Shown: positions 10,655-22,353 of the stretch, piece by piece
How the letters are laid out: each line of letters starts with the position of its first letter
Numbering within the stretch: position 1 is the stretch's first letter
DNA from: Prorocentrum cordatum
Taxonomy: Eukaryota; Sar; Dinophyceae; Prorocentrales; Prorocentraceae
Assembly: GCA_963575745.1 (NCBI GenBank)
Contig: CAUYUJ010011214.1
Coordinates: 206,143 to 270,142 of the forward strand
Reading direction: 5' to 3'
Length of the DNA stretch: 64,000 nucleotides
Notes under the pieces: model-generated
Databases searched by the model: none
Seen by the model: the letters and a program-made list of their open reading frames with translations, nothing else
Told to the model about the DNA's origin: nothing
Made by a program: the position numbers and the translations under genes

Positions 10655-11690
10655 CGCGCGCATGTCGAAATCTGTCGAACGCCCTTGCGCGTGTGCCGTC
10701 GCGAGAATCCTCTGCAAAAGAACGGGGCGAAGTGCAGACGCGCGCGTCGTCGCGCGCGCATGCCGAATTCCTTCAAAACCCATCGATTTCGGAAGGATTT
10801 CAAAATCGTGTGTTCAAAAAACCTACAACACCCAAAGTTTCGCAACACGGATTTTCAACAAAAGCGTGCGCGCGCGCTCTTGCGTCGTCGTCGTCGTCGT
10901 CGTCGTCACCGTCCCTCCTCCTCTCGCGTCGTCGTCGTCGTCGTCCCCTACGGCGTCCTCTGCCTTTCTTCGTGTTCGTCGTCGTCGTCCTCGTTGGCGT
11001 CGTGGTCGTTTCCGTCGTCGTTGTCGCCGTTGTCGTCCTTCCTCCTCCTCCTTCGTCGTCGTCGTCGTCCGTCGTCGGCGTCTCGTCGTCGTCCCTCCTA
11101 TTTCGTCGCCGTCGTCGTCGTCGTCGTTGTTGTCGTCGTCGTCTTCCTTCCTCCCTCGTCGTTGTCGTCGTCGGCGTCGCCGTCCTTCCTCCTTCTTCGT
11201 CGTTCGCGTCGTCGCCGTCCTCTCTCCTCCCTCGTCGTTGTCGTCGTTGTCGTCGTTGTCGTCGTTGTCGCCGTCGTCGTCCTCTCTCCTCTCTCGTCGT
11301 CGTCTTCGTTGGCGTCGTCGTTGTCGTCGTCGTCGTCGTTGTGTTCGTCGTCGTCGTCGGCGCCGTCGTCGTCGGCGTCGTCGTCATTGTCATCGTCGTC
11401 GTCGTCGGCGTCGTCGTCGTCGTCGTCGGTGTCGTCGTCGTCGTGGTCGCTGTCGTCGTCGAAGTCGTTGGAGACGTCGTCGGTGTCGTCGTCGTCGGTG
11501 TCGGCGGCGCCGTCGTCGTCGTTGTCGCTGTCGTCGTCGGCGTCGGTGTCGTGGCCAACTGCCATCTGGTACCTGCCGTCACGGTCTTGTCTTAAGAGGT
11601 CTTGCGACCAAGTTGCGGGTGGGAGGGTGGGATGTTTGCACGAGCCGTGGAGAGAACAGCTTCAATACGGTCAAAGTGAAGCACCTCGTA
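10655..11690. repeat. Family A unit 3, right part
   Basis: Resumes the unit cut by copia-1: second half-repeat with stem-loop at about 10759-10800, CGT tract 10878-11560, and the tail with GGTCTTGCGACCAAG. Total unit length without the insert is about 1.5 kb, in line with units 1 and 2. Confidence 0.85.
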
Positions 11691-12470
11691 GATTCTCTTT
11701 TCTAAAAGAAGAATAGACTCTACACCCCCCTGGAGTTAACGGTACCCCCTGGGGCATTGCGATTTCACATTTATTCTGCACAGTCGTCCATCCTCCCTGT
11801 GAAGTCATACTATCCCATCCAGGCTGGCATCTTTCCCTCCCGCCATCCTCTGCAATAGATAATACGTGCGCACATTTGTTAATCAATAATCATACGTTTT
11901 CAAGAAACCCTTGCAACAATTGAGACAAAGTGCGCACGCGCGCGTCGTCGCGCGCGCATGCCGCAATCCTTCAAAATCCAGAAGGAGTTCAAAATCGAGT
12001 TTCCAAAAACACATACAAGAACACAGGGTGCACCACTGACTTGCTAGAAAAACTTACGCGCGCGCTCTTGCGAAATATTAAGGAAACCACATGTTTCCCA
12101 ATCTTTTCCAGAAGTGCTACCAAACGGGCTTCGCGCGCGCCTGTCGAAATCTTTCGAACGCCCTTGCGCGCGTGCCGTCGCGAGATTTCTCTGCACAAAA
12201 TGCGACGAAGTGCGCACGCGCGCGTCGTCGCGCGCGCATGCCGAACTCCTTCAAAAACCTTCGGTTTCGGAGGGATGTCAAAATCGTGTGTCCAACAACG
12301 TAGAAAAACACAGGATTTCGCAACACGGATTTTCAACAAAAGCTTGCGCGCGCGGTCCTGCGTCGTCGTCGTCGTCGCCGTCCTCCGTCCTCCCTTGTCG
12401 TCGTCGTCGTTGTCGTCGCCGTCGTCGTCTTCTGTCTTTCCTCGTCGTCGTCGTCGTCGACGCACCCTTT
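11691..12470. repeat. Family A unit 4, with short CGT tract
   Basis: Start inverted repeat at 11691, the TACCCC...GGGGCA block, two half-repeats (stem-loops at about 11957 and 12237) and only about 110 bp of CGT triplets. It ends in an AT-rich stretch (TTTTTTAATATATATATC, about 12468-12495), where family B begins. Confidence 0.82.
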
Positions 12471-12499
12471 TTTAATATATATATCTATATATAAAATGT

Positions 12500-13821
12500 A
12501 ATCCTATGATACGTGAGAGGCCCATCGTCACAGCTTGGGGGGATTAGACGTTTGGCACTCGGCTTATTCTCAAGGGAAAGGTCCCACCCCCCAACAACAG
12601 GCCCAACAGGCCCTTCCCAGCGAGCTGTGACAGTAGACTGGTATTCAAAAGCGGAGCATGCAATGTCACTGTCCCCCCAAACACTTTCGACAGCGGGTTG
12701 CCAGCCTCACACGACCCCTCCCCGAAACCTGCACCGGAGGGGCCCGGCAGATGGGTATGGGGGGGGACGCCGGCGCGCACGGAACAGGGGGCCAGCGCGG
12801 ACGCGGGTCAGCCAATCCCCTCTGATCCCCTAGTGCTGCCCGAGGTTGTGGAGCCACGTGGGGTCGACCTCTTCTTGCCACCCCTTCGCCGACCAGGGCT
12901 TGGGAGCCACAATACGGCGCTCGCGCGTCCCCGCGTACTTGGGCGGGGGTGGGTCTCACAAGCCGTGATCCCGCCAGGGGGATCTTCGGATCACGTATGA
13001 TCCCGTCATCGAGGCAGGGGCGACGACACTGAACCTGTCGGCAGAGATAGAGGACCTCCTGGAGGTGGGCATGTGTTTAGTCATTGAGGGTGGTGGCAAC
13101 TCAGAGACGGTCTGCATTGCTGGCTTAGCGCCAGTGCAGCTCACGAGCCCCACGCAGTTCGGGTACCCCGCTGGCTCAACGATCACACTTTTGAACGGTG
13201 TCATTTCCACTTCGAATACTTCGATGGTCATTCGCAGGGCTGATGCCGCACCCTTCGACCACCTTGCATTATGTAGGCTGTGGTTTCCGTGCAGGCGTTG
13301 ATCGAGACATGTGAGAAACGGCAGGGGATTGAGAAATGATCGGGAGCAGGTGGAGAAGGAGAGTATGGATGAGGCTGAGGGGGACGAGGAGACGATCACG
13401 GGACGAGGGATGAGGGAGGAGGCATAAGAGGGCGGAAGGACGAAGCGGCAGGAGGGATAAGAAGGCGGAAGGAGGCAGGAGGGATAGAGCTACGGAGAGA
13501 AGGGGGGAGGAGGGAGAAAGGATGGAGGGAGGGATGGACGGCCGTGGGCTGCCCAGGCTGCCTCCGACGGCTCCGTTGGGCCGTCTGGCCCGCATGTTGG
13601 CGGCCGTGCGGGGCCGTCTTGGCCGCATGTTGGGCTGTCCGCGGCCTCTGCGTCTATCTTGGGCCGTCTTGGGGTCATCTCTTGTTCTTCTTGCGTTTTA
13701 TCTTGAGGGTTGCTTCGGCCACCGCAGTGGCCATCTGGTGCCCGCAAGATTCACCATGCAGCACCCTCAAACGCACTGTTGGGCGGCACTGACGGTGGGG
13801 CCTCCCCATCAATGCCGGCGC
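12500..13821. repeat. Family B tandem unit 1, left part, interrupted by copia-2
   Basis: Landmarks shared with later units, in order: GGCCCATCGTCACAGCTT (12519), GCATGCAATGTCACTG (12657), GGCCAGCGCGGACGCGGGTC (12789), GATCCCGTCATCGAGGCAGG (13001), the ORF described separately, GAGAAACGGCAGGGG (13315), a purine-rich (GGAGG)n stretch (13370-13540), CTGCCCAGGCTGCCTCCGAC (13550) and GCAGCACCCTCAAACGC (13758). It stops at GGCGC (13817-13821), and the remaining 0.46 kb resumes at 29140 after copia-2. Without the insert the unit is about 1.77 kb. Confidence 0.88.
12967..13301 (+). pseudogene. Conserved exon-like ORF of family B
   Basis: The frame has no upstream ATG. It reads DPVIEAGATTLNLSAEIEDLL, then VGMCLVIEGGGNSETVCIAG, then TSPTQFGYPAGSTITLL, and ends ...RLWFPCRR before a stop. 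The pattern (GATTLxL...VGxxLVI...xETVxIxG...PxxFxxPAGS) resembles a short beta-rich repeat I associate with dinoflagellate surface or extracellular proteins; this is an impression, not a search result. The same frame survives in units at 30089-30423, 56257-56591, 57985-58319 and 59717-60051 with only a few substitutions, and is cut short at 45443. It may be one exon of a formerly tandem-arrayed gene; no splice sites were established. Confidence 0.45.
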
Positions 13822-14083
13822 ACCTTAAAATGAACTGGGGGACACAGGGAGCGGAAGCGAGCGTGTGCCCGCGGCCGCGTCGGCTCAAGCGGCCAGCCGC
13901 CCAGATATGATTGTGCCTCATCGCGAGGCACACGATTGCTATCGAGACCAACAGGACCCTCCTATTGCTTAAGATGGCACATCCTCTCCTACTGGGACTA
14001 TCGCTACTACGGTACAACAGAGCAGGAGCTTGGCTTCGCGTAAGGCGAAGCTGCCGGTTGGGTCTCCCAACCCCCTTCAAACT
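13822..14083 (+). repeat. Copia-2 5' LTR
   Basis: Pairs with 28878-29139 over its full length. Contains two compact inverted repeats: TGTGCCTC/GAGGCACA with a 5-base loop (about 13913) and GCTTCGC...GGCGAAGC near the end (about 14035). The ends are imperfectly inverted (ACTCTAAAG in the 3' copy against CTTTAAACT). Confidence 0.9.
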
Positions 14084-14095
14084 TGGTAGCGGAGC
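14084..14095 (+). promoter_or_regulatory. Copia-2 primer binding site
   Basis: TGGTAGCGGAGC abuts the 5' LTR with no spacer. Identical over 12 bases to the copia-1 site, again suggesting initiator tRNA-Met. Confidence 0.85.
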
Positions 14096-14523
14096 TGGCC
14101 TATGGTGGTCAGCTCTAGCTCTACTCCCCACCATCCACGGCACTATCTGGTGGACTACGGACGTGGTGGAACATCAGGGTGCAGTGGGTTTGCGCGGAGG
14201 AATATACATAATTACGCATTATCGTAAGGACACTGACAGCGATACCTCTGCTTACGCGGGGGTCTCTTGTTTACGTCCTATATCCCTGCGCTACTACACT
14301 CCTGAAGTCCACACACCTACTTCAGTTGGAAACTTCTTCGAACTCACAATGCACGGAAACACGCGATACGATACAGTGCCGCCTTTTCCCCCACGCAGAC
14401 TTACGACTGCACAACGGAAGCCCCGACCGACTACATCCGACCACGACTTACGGGGCCATTGGATTGGTGTTACTATCTTTGGGCTCATACGGGTCGCTAT
14501 CGGGTGTGCGGTAGGACATATGC

Positions 14524-15445
14524 GTGGCGGAGACGACACAAGAACGACCGGCCCTTACTGGGACCCAGCCGGTCAAGTACCTTTTTCGCGAACTCGTCCG
14601 CGAGGTACATGCCTGGATCAACGTGGCCATAGGCAACATGACGCCCTCCCAGCAAGCTGCAGCCTTGCAGCGAGGTTTGGGAGGTCTCGCACGGACCATA
14701 GCCATGAGAGTCCCCCAGCAGTTATCAACTTTGGCGTCAACATAGGTGGTCGCCATACCAGCGGCGTCACCTACATCATGTTTCTCTTAAGCACGAAGTT
14801 CGAGAACTTAGAGGAGGAACGCCAATCCAACTCTGGTACAGATCTCAGCGACTGACGAGTCCATGCGGGGGAACGCATCGACCAGACGTTAGCACGCTTC
14901 GAGATAGCCCGCTATGAAGCTGAAACGGCAGGCTTCAACATCCCCAATTTCCCAATCTTAACCGTGATCTTATTCAGAGCTCTTGGAGTGGGGACATCGC
15001 GTGCACAACAACTCCTGCAGCCTCTAAACCACCACATGCCAAGATACCAGCAACAACTTGACGCTCTACTCGAACGTATGAGGTCACATGCTCACATTGC
15101 GGAGAGACCCCCTGGTAAGGTGGAATTTTCAGTCACGGCCACCGAACCGAGACCTTTCACTTGGAGGCTAACGCAGGGCAGCCTGCCAACAATGTCTGGA
15201 ATGATGATCCACAACCAACTGAGACCACTACACTGCTGGCTCAGAATGGTGGAACGGCCTCGGGGTCTCAAGACTCCTGGGCCAGGCTTCGGGGGCCGCC
15301 CGACGCGGTATCCCCCGCGCAAGCCATGGCCCTAATTTTCTCAGCGGGGCAACCTGACGAGTCCGACTTCGACTCCGATGCTGACGCCGATGCGTCTTCG
15401 GACGATGAAGCCACAGTCCTTGACTACTCGGATATGCCTACATGA
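14524..15445 (+). pseudogene. gag: Copia-2 gag (capsid region), frameshifted
   Basis: Three frames in succession look coding. First is PVKYLFRELVREVHAWINVAI with QQAAALQRGLGGLARTIAMR (14560-14745); next LSTKFENLEEERQSNSG (about 14790-14850); next ILFRALGVGTSRAQQLLQPL...RYQQQLDALLERMRSHAHIAER (14964-15110). An acidic tail in a third frame follows (DESDFDSDADADASSDDEATVLDYSDMPT, in parts, to 15445). A helical capsid followed by an acidic or spacer segment and then a zinc knuckle fits copia gag. The sequence between 14096 and 14520 has no recognised domain and is probably leader plus damaged N-terminus. Confidence 0.65.
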
Positions 15446-15662
15446 GCAACAGGCGCAATGGCTATTTTTAGGGTACCAATAACATGAGCGCAGATGGAGG
15501 CGATTCCTGAAGAAACCAGTCCGCTAGGTACGGCGTATCGTACGACGAGCACTCAAGGGAAAAGGCAAGGGTCGAAGTAAGGGCGAAGGTAAGCACCGGC
15601 GACTGCATGGTGGTAGCATATGAGCAGTCCTAGCATCCTTCACCGGGCCACAGTGTGCAGAC

Positions 15663-16184
15663 ATGTTTTTAGATGCAGGCAGAAACCGCAGGCATACATC
15701 AGGAAAAGGTAAAGGACGTCGGGGGGGGGGGGGGCCGAAGGATGCCAATGGTAAGACTATGGAGTGCGACGTATGCCACAGTACACAGCACTTTCGCCGC
15801 GAATGCCTTCAAGGCGATGGGAGAGGCAGGGGTCCGTCAAAGCGTCTGGCTCAAACCGACTCTGACATGCTGTATGTTGATTGGGAGTCTCTTTTAGCTG
15901 GCCCCGCCGATAGCTCAGCTGCAGTTGTCAACTTCATGGCTGCCAGATACCTTGGCGCCAGTCTGATCCTCGAGAATTGCGCCGACGAGCTGTTCGGGGA
16001 GGTGTTCACTGGCCACAACGATATCGATCTGGCAGGTTGGCTGGGCATACCCATCGCGGGGCAACCTGCAGATATTGAATGCGTCGAGAACTTCCACGTA
16101 CCCGCCGAAGGAGATGCAGACATGGCGGGGCACCCGCGGATTCAGAAGCCACCATTCCTGCGGCAGACGAGGAAATGCAGTTGA
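15663..16184 (+). pseudogene. gag: Copia-2 nucleocapsid zinc knuckle ORF
   Basis: A Gly/Lys-rich basic stretch leads into a perfect CX2CX4HX4C knuckle, CDVCHSTQHFRREC (15765-15806), then GDGRGRGPSK. The following DMLYVDWESLLAGPADSS...ILENCADELFGEVF is not recognised. The frame closes at 16184, and the next open frame (from about 16200) is Arg/Asp-rich. Confidence 0.75.
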
Positions 16185-18564
16185 TGCTTCATCATCGGGT
16201 TATTGGAAATCCGACAAATATGGAATTGAGTGACGATGACCCTTTGCGGGGAAGCCCGCGAGACGTTAGTGATTTGTCTGAGCGCATTCAGTATGAGCTT
16301 GGCCATAATGAAAGATTCCAATGCACACTCGTCGCTTCGGACCGCTCTTTGAGCCGCTTGAAGCGATCCACAGGCCGCCAGGTCTCGGGGAAAAAGGATC
16401 GCGCCTACGACGATGACGAAGAATTAGAAGATAAGGATCGTCTAGCGCGTCGCGATCGGATCCCCAGTCGCTCACTCAATCGCGCGCGTGCGCGCTCCAG
16501 TGGCGCTCGCTCCATCGGCCTTCAGCGCCCTCGTCCTCCTGGAGCGGGAGCTTCAAGAGGCCCCTCCATGGCAGACCAGGGAGGGGTCGTCTGCGGGGGC
16601 ACCCGCCTCGAGAGGATCAATCGCGAGAAGAATATCCAGAAGGCAGAATTCTGCGCCTCGCTGGCTGCGCGGAAGCTGGATTGGCTCGCCAGCACATGCC
16701 CCCAGATAAGATGCAATATTGGTTGGGCCGGGGTTGGACTGAGCATCGGATCCGTCGCTGGTATTATCCCCGCAATGTTGAACGAAGTGAAGAAGGCAAG
16801 ATCGCACGCTCAAAAAGGACAGGACCTGGTAAAACACCAGAAAAGAGTGTCAAGCGCGACCTCAAGAGAGCTGTCATCGAGGAGAGGAAGCGTTACAGGG
16901 GTGTTTGTTGCACGTGCCCCAACTGCGCCGACCACGGGCCTGGCTGCCCTATGAGACACCCATCGAGGAGCCCATCAGGACGGGGTTGGCCCCGCGGAGG
17001 AAGCTCCCGAAGGGTGCGCCTCGGCCGACTCCATTATCACGGGCGTCACGTGCGAAACGGACACCCCTAGAGATCCGGATTGCGCCGTCACAGCAGAAAT
17101 CGATCTTTCTCCTGGAAGACGGATTGCCTACCGCGCTGGAGGTGCAGGCTGGTTAAAGATCAGCATAGAACGAAGGCTGACTTCTACCAGGTACCTCTTG
17201 GCAGGGAAGCAAAAGGCCACCATCCATAATCTGGCCCTCGGAACGCCGAGCGGCATCGACCTGAACCCTGGCCGGGATCCCGTGCGATGTGGGCCATGGG
17301 TGCCGTCTGGGGCAACGGCTAAGGCAGCTCCCAAGCCGAATCCAGATCCGCCTGTTGATGTTTCTCATCTTCGGATTCGTCGAGTCCGTCGCTCGGTCCT
17401 GATCAGCTCAGACCACCGCCCAAGCAGAAGAACAGGATGAGCCCAGATGATCCTAACCCTGGAGACAGCAAGCAGCAACGACCTGCGGGTCAACCTGCTG
17501 ATAGACGTCGATCCAAAGGGCCAGCGGTGGCTGCCGCAGCAGCTGCGTTCCAAGGCACCAGCGCACCTACTCCGAAGGGCCCTGTGCCACGTCGCGGCTC
17601 TACACCGGGTCGGGCGCGCGCGACTGGCTGGATGCCTGCGCTGGAGGGATCATTGAGGGATGTTTCTTCAACGCGGCGCAGCACCGACAAGATATCTTGG
17701 AGACCGCATCAAAGGCACAAGGGGCAGCCCCCAAAGATAAGACAGCCGATCGCTACAACATCAAGGAGAAGAAACGCCAGGACTTTCACATCAGCGCCCC
17801 GCCAGGGACTCCTCGGACGCCTAGGGGAACAGCCGGCGCTGCCTTATCATCGGCAGGCGTTCGTGCACCCGCAGCATCGGCGACGGCCCAGAGTTCAGCG
17901 GGGCAGCCTGCTCAGAGTTCTGCAGGGCAACCTGCTCAGAGTTCTGCATGGCGACCTGCTCTTAACTTTGGAGATGCCGAATCTCGACAGTATGTACTGG
18001 GGCAGTTTACGAATTTCCAATCGCGCGATGATCAACCCAGCATACCATCCTCATTTTGATGACGGGTCTGACCGATACAACGTGGTGAAATTCGACCTTG
18101 AGGATGCCGCCGTCTTCGCTGACGAGGACGCTCATACGCGCCAGACGGCACGTGGCATTGTACGTAAACGCCCGACGGTCGCGTGCGATTCGGAGAAGGA
18201 CGATTTGATTGGGACCCTCAACGCAGAGAGTATCAAAAGGCCAAAGTTGAGCCTTGAGGAGCAGCGCCACTGCTCCGAGTGGCCTACGACTGCTCTTCGC
18301 CACAGACCCTTTCATAACAACCATCTCTCTGGTGGGGTCCTGCGAGCAGTATCGCCCTTCGATGACTTCGGTGGATGGATTGAGCTCTCAGAGCTGCTCA
18401 ACCACTGGCCACCTGAAGGATCTGATCGGTATCATCACAAACACCTGGAGATTGTGCGCCAGCGGCTCAGGAACCGACACTGGGCATGCCAGACTTTAGC
18501 TGCGTTGAACCTGATTGGCATGGTTACCATACTGGAATGCAGAAAAAAACAGACTGCAGCTTAA
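16185..18564 (+). pseudogene. Copia-2 linker coding region, low complexity
   Basis: Overlapping frames without a recognised domain. The longest is 17437-18564, Pro/Ala/Arg-rich at the start and more ordered later (FDDGSDRYNVVKFDLEDAAVFADE, then GGWIELSELLNHWPPEGSDRYHH). At 17888-17960 a 24-bp tandem triplet reads SSAGQPAQ in another frame and carries three of the dispersed mini-hairpins. The last 250 bases (EGSDRYHHKHLEIVRQRLRN) look like a true coding frame. Identity unknown; probably a gag-protease spacer specific to this element lineage. Confidence 0.4.
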
Positions 18565-20398
18565 GAAGTGCCAGTGCGCCTCTGAGTCGCACGAGACGTA
18601 TTTCATCCGCCCAAGCAACGGTCACAGCAGCCCTGGGATAAAGTGCCCTGAATCATTGTATATGAGAATTACAGGTTTGCTTGTTCCAGGCGCACCTTGT
18701 TATTTCATTCATGGTGCCCAGTGGGCAAAGATCCAGAATATATTCAGCATTGGGCTGTCATGCCGCGCTGACGACACCAGCAAGAAGAGGGGCATACAGT
18801 TTGCTCATGCTTGCCCATATCTACCGGGCGACACTAGATTCCAGTCCGGCCTCCGCGTTGACTCCGAGGTATTGGTTATGGTTAGTTTGAAGAACCTGCA
18901 TCGGGATAATATGTCGATCTGTTGGCGCTCGGCAAATGATCTCATAATGTCAGCAGGTTGGGACGGCAGAATTCTTCCGATCCACGTCGTTCAGCTTATC
19001 AGTATTCTGCCCAACGAATATTGCGCGTACAACCGTGTGCAGTGTGGGACACGCCTGGATCAATTTCTTGTACTTGCGGGATAACAATCATCTGTATCCG
19101 GGTCGTGATCTTTCTATCGAAAGGATGTGCGAATTTCGGAATGATGCATCATCGTTGAAAGATTGGTTTACCCCAAAGACCCCCTACAAGTTGAAGTGTC
19201 CCGAACCGACGCCCATCCAGGGAGTCGAGTTTTCAACCGTGTTCATGATGCAGGCCATGTATCAAGCGGGGGCACCTGCAGGGGGATCTGATGGATCTTG
19301 GATACAGGCCCAAAGTGCGGACGCGACACGTCTGACTTCAAGTGGCATTATTCCACCGACACGCTATGCGCGAACGATCCGTGGCGTGCTCAGGTGCAGC
19401 AGCGGCCAGTACCTGCAGGGCAACCTGCATGGTTCGCACCTATGAGCCCAGCCACAACTCGATTTGGGATTCCACAAGGTGCTGGGAGCACCAATAGCCT
19501 GCAGGCAAGGCTCCAAAGCATCCGGATGGACCCGCAGCTCTACCTGGTTTCGCAGGCGACATCGCCAGTCGCATCGCCGCGCCCACATGCGGGGCAACCT
19601 GCTTTTCCGGATCACCATGCTGTACAGAGGGCCGAGAGCTTAGTTGGTCAGCAAGAGTGGATGCACCAGCAGGTGCGCGAAGCCGCTCAGAGCATGCTTA
19701 GGGGCGGCATCGACCTCCCTAGCGCCAACTGGACGCCGCCTTGGGAGTATGTTCCGGACCCAAATCCATCGCCGGACAACCCCAATCTGTTTGGATACGC
19801 GGCAGCATTTTTCAGTCATCCTACATGCGATCCGACAGTTGCGGAACGCCCCACAGCAGCACCGATGGACTTCCCATTGTATCCTGACTATCACGCTCAG
19901 GTAAGTGGTGCTCCTCGTGTGGGGACGCAGCCGGGAAACCCGTATGTACGAGCGACGGCCGACGATTTCTACCAGTCTCAGTTGACGCGCGGCTCGGGTT
20001 ACACGTCAGGTATGCCGGGCCAGATTCCTCATTATGGATATTTGGCCGCCCCTGTGGATTCAGATGTGCAGCAGCAGGCGCCGGGCCTGGTTGCGCCATC
20101 ATCCATGGGGGAGCTGCGCCCAGAGATTCTGGCCAGTCGTGAGGCGCAGCAGGCCAACGTCGCGATGCAATCGGCCCGCCAGCGTCGCAACCATCAGCGC
20201 CAGGCAATTAGGATGCTGGGCCGTGCGGGGCAAACTGCTACTCCAAATGCAGCAGGGACACCTGCAATTAACCCGGCAGCACTTGCAGAAATGCAGCTAC
20301 CGTCGGTCCCACCGATTCGACATGGAGTTGGTGATACCACTGGAGCGCCAGACGCGTATCAGGCCATCGGCAACACCGCCAATCATCAGCGACGGTGA
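18565..20398 (+). pseudogene. Copia-2 unrecognised ORFs upstream of the RING finger
   Basis: 18515-19084 in one frame reads IKCPESLYMRITGLLVPGAPC then FHGAQWAKIQNIFSIGLSCR, an ordered-looking segment with PARP-like GLSC spacing that I could not assign. It continues after a frame change as VFMMQAMYQAGAPAGGSDGS. The frame 19298-20398 is Gln/Pro/Ala-rich (PQLYLVSQATSPVASPRPHA) and leads directly into the RING-like finger, after another frame change near 20385. Confidence 0.4.
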
Positions 20399-20600
20399 CT
20401 TCAACAAGTGTGCCATATGCCTGGAACACTTCATGCATCGCGACAAGGTCTGGAGGCTTCAGTGTGGCCACATATTCCATGCACAGTGCTGGGGTCGAGT
20501 TGCACATGCTCATGTGGACAGACAGTTGGCTGGCAATCTGGAAGGTACCGCAACTGAAGCATTGCGCCATCTACAGGGGCGTTGGTTGAATCACATCTGA
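20384..20600 (+). pseudogene. Copia-2 RING-type zinc finger, last ligands disrupted
   Basis: CAICLEHFMHRDKVWRLQCG then HIFHAQC (20409-20489) gives C-x2-C-x14-C-x-H-x2-H-x2-C, the first six ligands of a RING-H2 domain. The final C-x2-C pair expected about 25 residues later is not in this frame. In another frame KHCAIYRGVG appears at the right place, with Tyr where the last Cys should be, so an indel and a substitution probably damaged it. RING domains act in ubiquitin transfer; its role in a retrotransposon polyprotein is unknown. Confidence 0.7.
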
Positions 20601-20954
20601 GTTTCATTATACCCTTGCTGGAAGTCAGGATGCACAGGGTCGTCATGGAGAGATACTCCGAGGGGCTAACGAATTCAGGGGCCTTCGCGAAGAGCTCAAC
20701 CGCGTCACGGCGATGATGGCGCACAACACGGCAGCCCCTGCAACAACGTCAGCGTGGCAACCTGCGTCATCAGCCAACGCGGCACAGGGGACGGAGGCCA
20801 CCGCGGCTGCTGTTGATGCGCCTGTGCCACTAATAGCGGAGACCGCCAACAATGCAGGGACGCCTGCTGCAACCGCACCTGCCGCGGTGCCGGTCAACGA
20901 CATGTGGTAGCCATCGACAGGAGCGCTTAGTGGCTTCAGTCTCCACGTGCCTAC

Positions 20955-22290
20955 ATGCCATACGCGCGAGACACCCGTCCGCGCAGCCAGCGCAGAACGG
21001 AGGGCCCGGTGAGCGTGCGCAGTGGCATCAGTGCGATATCCGAGCGCGACATGTTGCATACTGTGTTAATGGTAAACACAGATGGTATGATGGGCATGCG
21101 TGCTGACGAGGATACGTTCCTGAACATGCCTACCACATCTGCATCGCGCCCATTCACATATGACGAACATCATACGTCCTGGATCTTCGAGAAGAGCCCC
21201 TTTACGGAAGAGGGGGCCCGTGGATACATGAACGTTTTTATTTACATCTCTGCCAAGAACCGGCTGGGTATTGGAGCTGAGGCGCCGCAGGGGCATACAT
21301 GGTACGACGCTGTCTGAAGTGCCAGGACTGTTTGGAGACCGCCATGAATGGGCTCTGGCAGCAAACGGTGGAACCATGGTGGATGGCATGCTGACAATCC
21401 TTCTGGACATTGGCAGCAACATCAACTTCATTGGTTTAAAGGCGGCACAGACATTCGAACAGGTATCCCGTTCCCACGGACACGCCATCAAGAGGCTGAA
21501 CCTGGCGCAGAGGCTCTACGTGCCGGGAGTGGGACATGGTGCCGCGGTATGCGATAAGTCCTTGCACTGCAAGATTGCAAGGAAAGGGGGGGCCCGGCGG
21601 GGGCACCTGCTGTGCCGAGACTTGATACCTACTCAGCAAACGTGGCTGAGGGTTCAGGGGAGAACCTCCCTGCTATTCTGGGTCTGAGGAGTATGTCCAA
21701 CATGGGGGCTGTCCTGACCCTGGAGCAGGTGCACGAGAAGATGATCATCCCTGGCTCTGAGATGTACAGGTTTCTACTAGGAAAAGGTGCCAGAGTGCTT
21801 GATTTGATGAAGACGCCTTCTGGACATCTGGCGCTCAAAGTTGACGAGTACGGGGCCGCGACTGAGAATAAAGGGTCGACGTCTTTTACTATTATGTCCA
21901 ATCCTCAATGCGAGGATGGCCCGTTGCTTGTGAAAGAGGCATCTGATCCAGAACCAGCCGCGGGGGCACCTGCTGTGAGTGATGCCCATACATATGATGT
22001 CACAGGATACCAAGGGCATCAGCTTCTACATCAACGAGGAGACGTTCGCGCAGGAATATGTCCTTCGGGACTACCCTACCTCAGCCGACCAGGACTTCGC
22101 CTTGCGCAACTTGCAGGCGAAGACATGTCCGGCCATTTACGTGGAGGGCACAAAGTGGACGCCGCACGATGCGCAGGCAGAGGCACTTGCGGAAGTGGAT
22201 AATGCCGCTGAGAGGCCTGTTATTTCTACGTCGAGCAGCGGCTCTGCAGCGCAGCATGGCACGGGCATTTGGACGCCCCCATCGCCACAT
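20955..22290 (+). pseudogene. pol: Copia-2 protease region
   Basis: 20955-21317 reads MLHTVLMVNTDGMMGMRADE then HTSWIFEKSPFTEEGARGYM, unrecognised but ordered. After a frame change, MLTILLDIGSNINFIGLKAA contains an aspartic protease motif, D-I-G-S (Asp 21406-21408), followed by NLAQRLYVPGVGHGAAVCDK. 21612-22202 continues in another frame with LPAILGLRSMSNMGAVLTLE and MIIPGSEMYRFLLG, which resembles the C-terminal half of a retropepsin (hydrophobic-Leu-Gly before the flap). At least two frameshifts. Confidence 0.7.
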
Positions 22291-22353
22291 GAGTGACGGG
22301 GACAGGCGCGCGCCACGGCCACCTGCGCTTGCTCGGACAGGCCAAACACTCAG

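Noticed and set aside
13880-13900. CGGCTCAAG near 13888 as a dinoflagellate spliced-leader remnant
   Set aside because: Only the last few bases resemble the leader; it lies inside the copia-2 LTR and is part of a GC-rich hairpin.
13911-14523. ORF starting in the copia-2 5' LTR and running to 14855
   Set aside because: Its first part is LTR and leader; only the last part (after about 14750) looks like gag and is included there.
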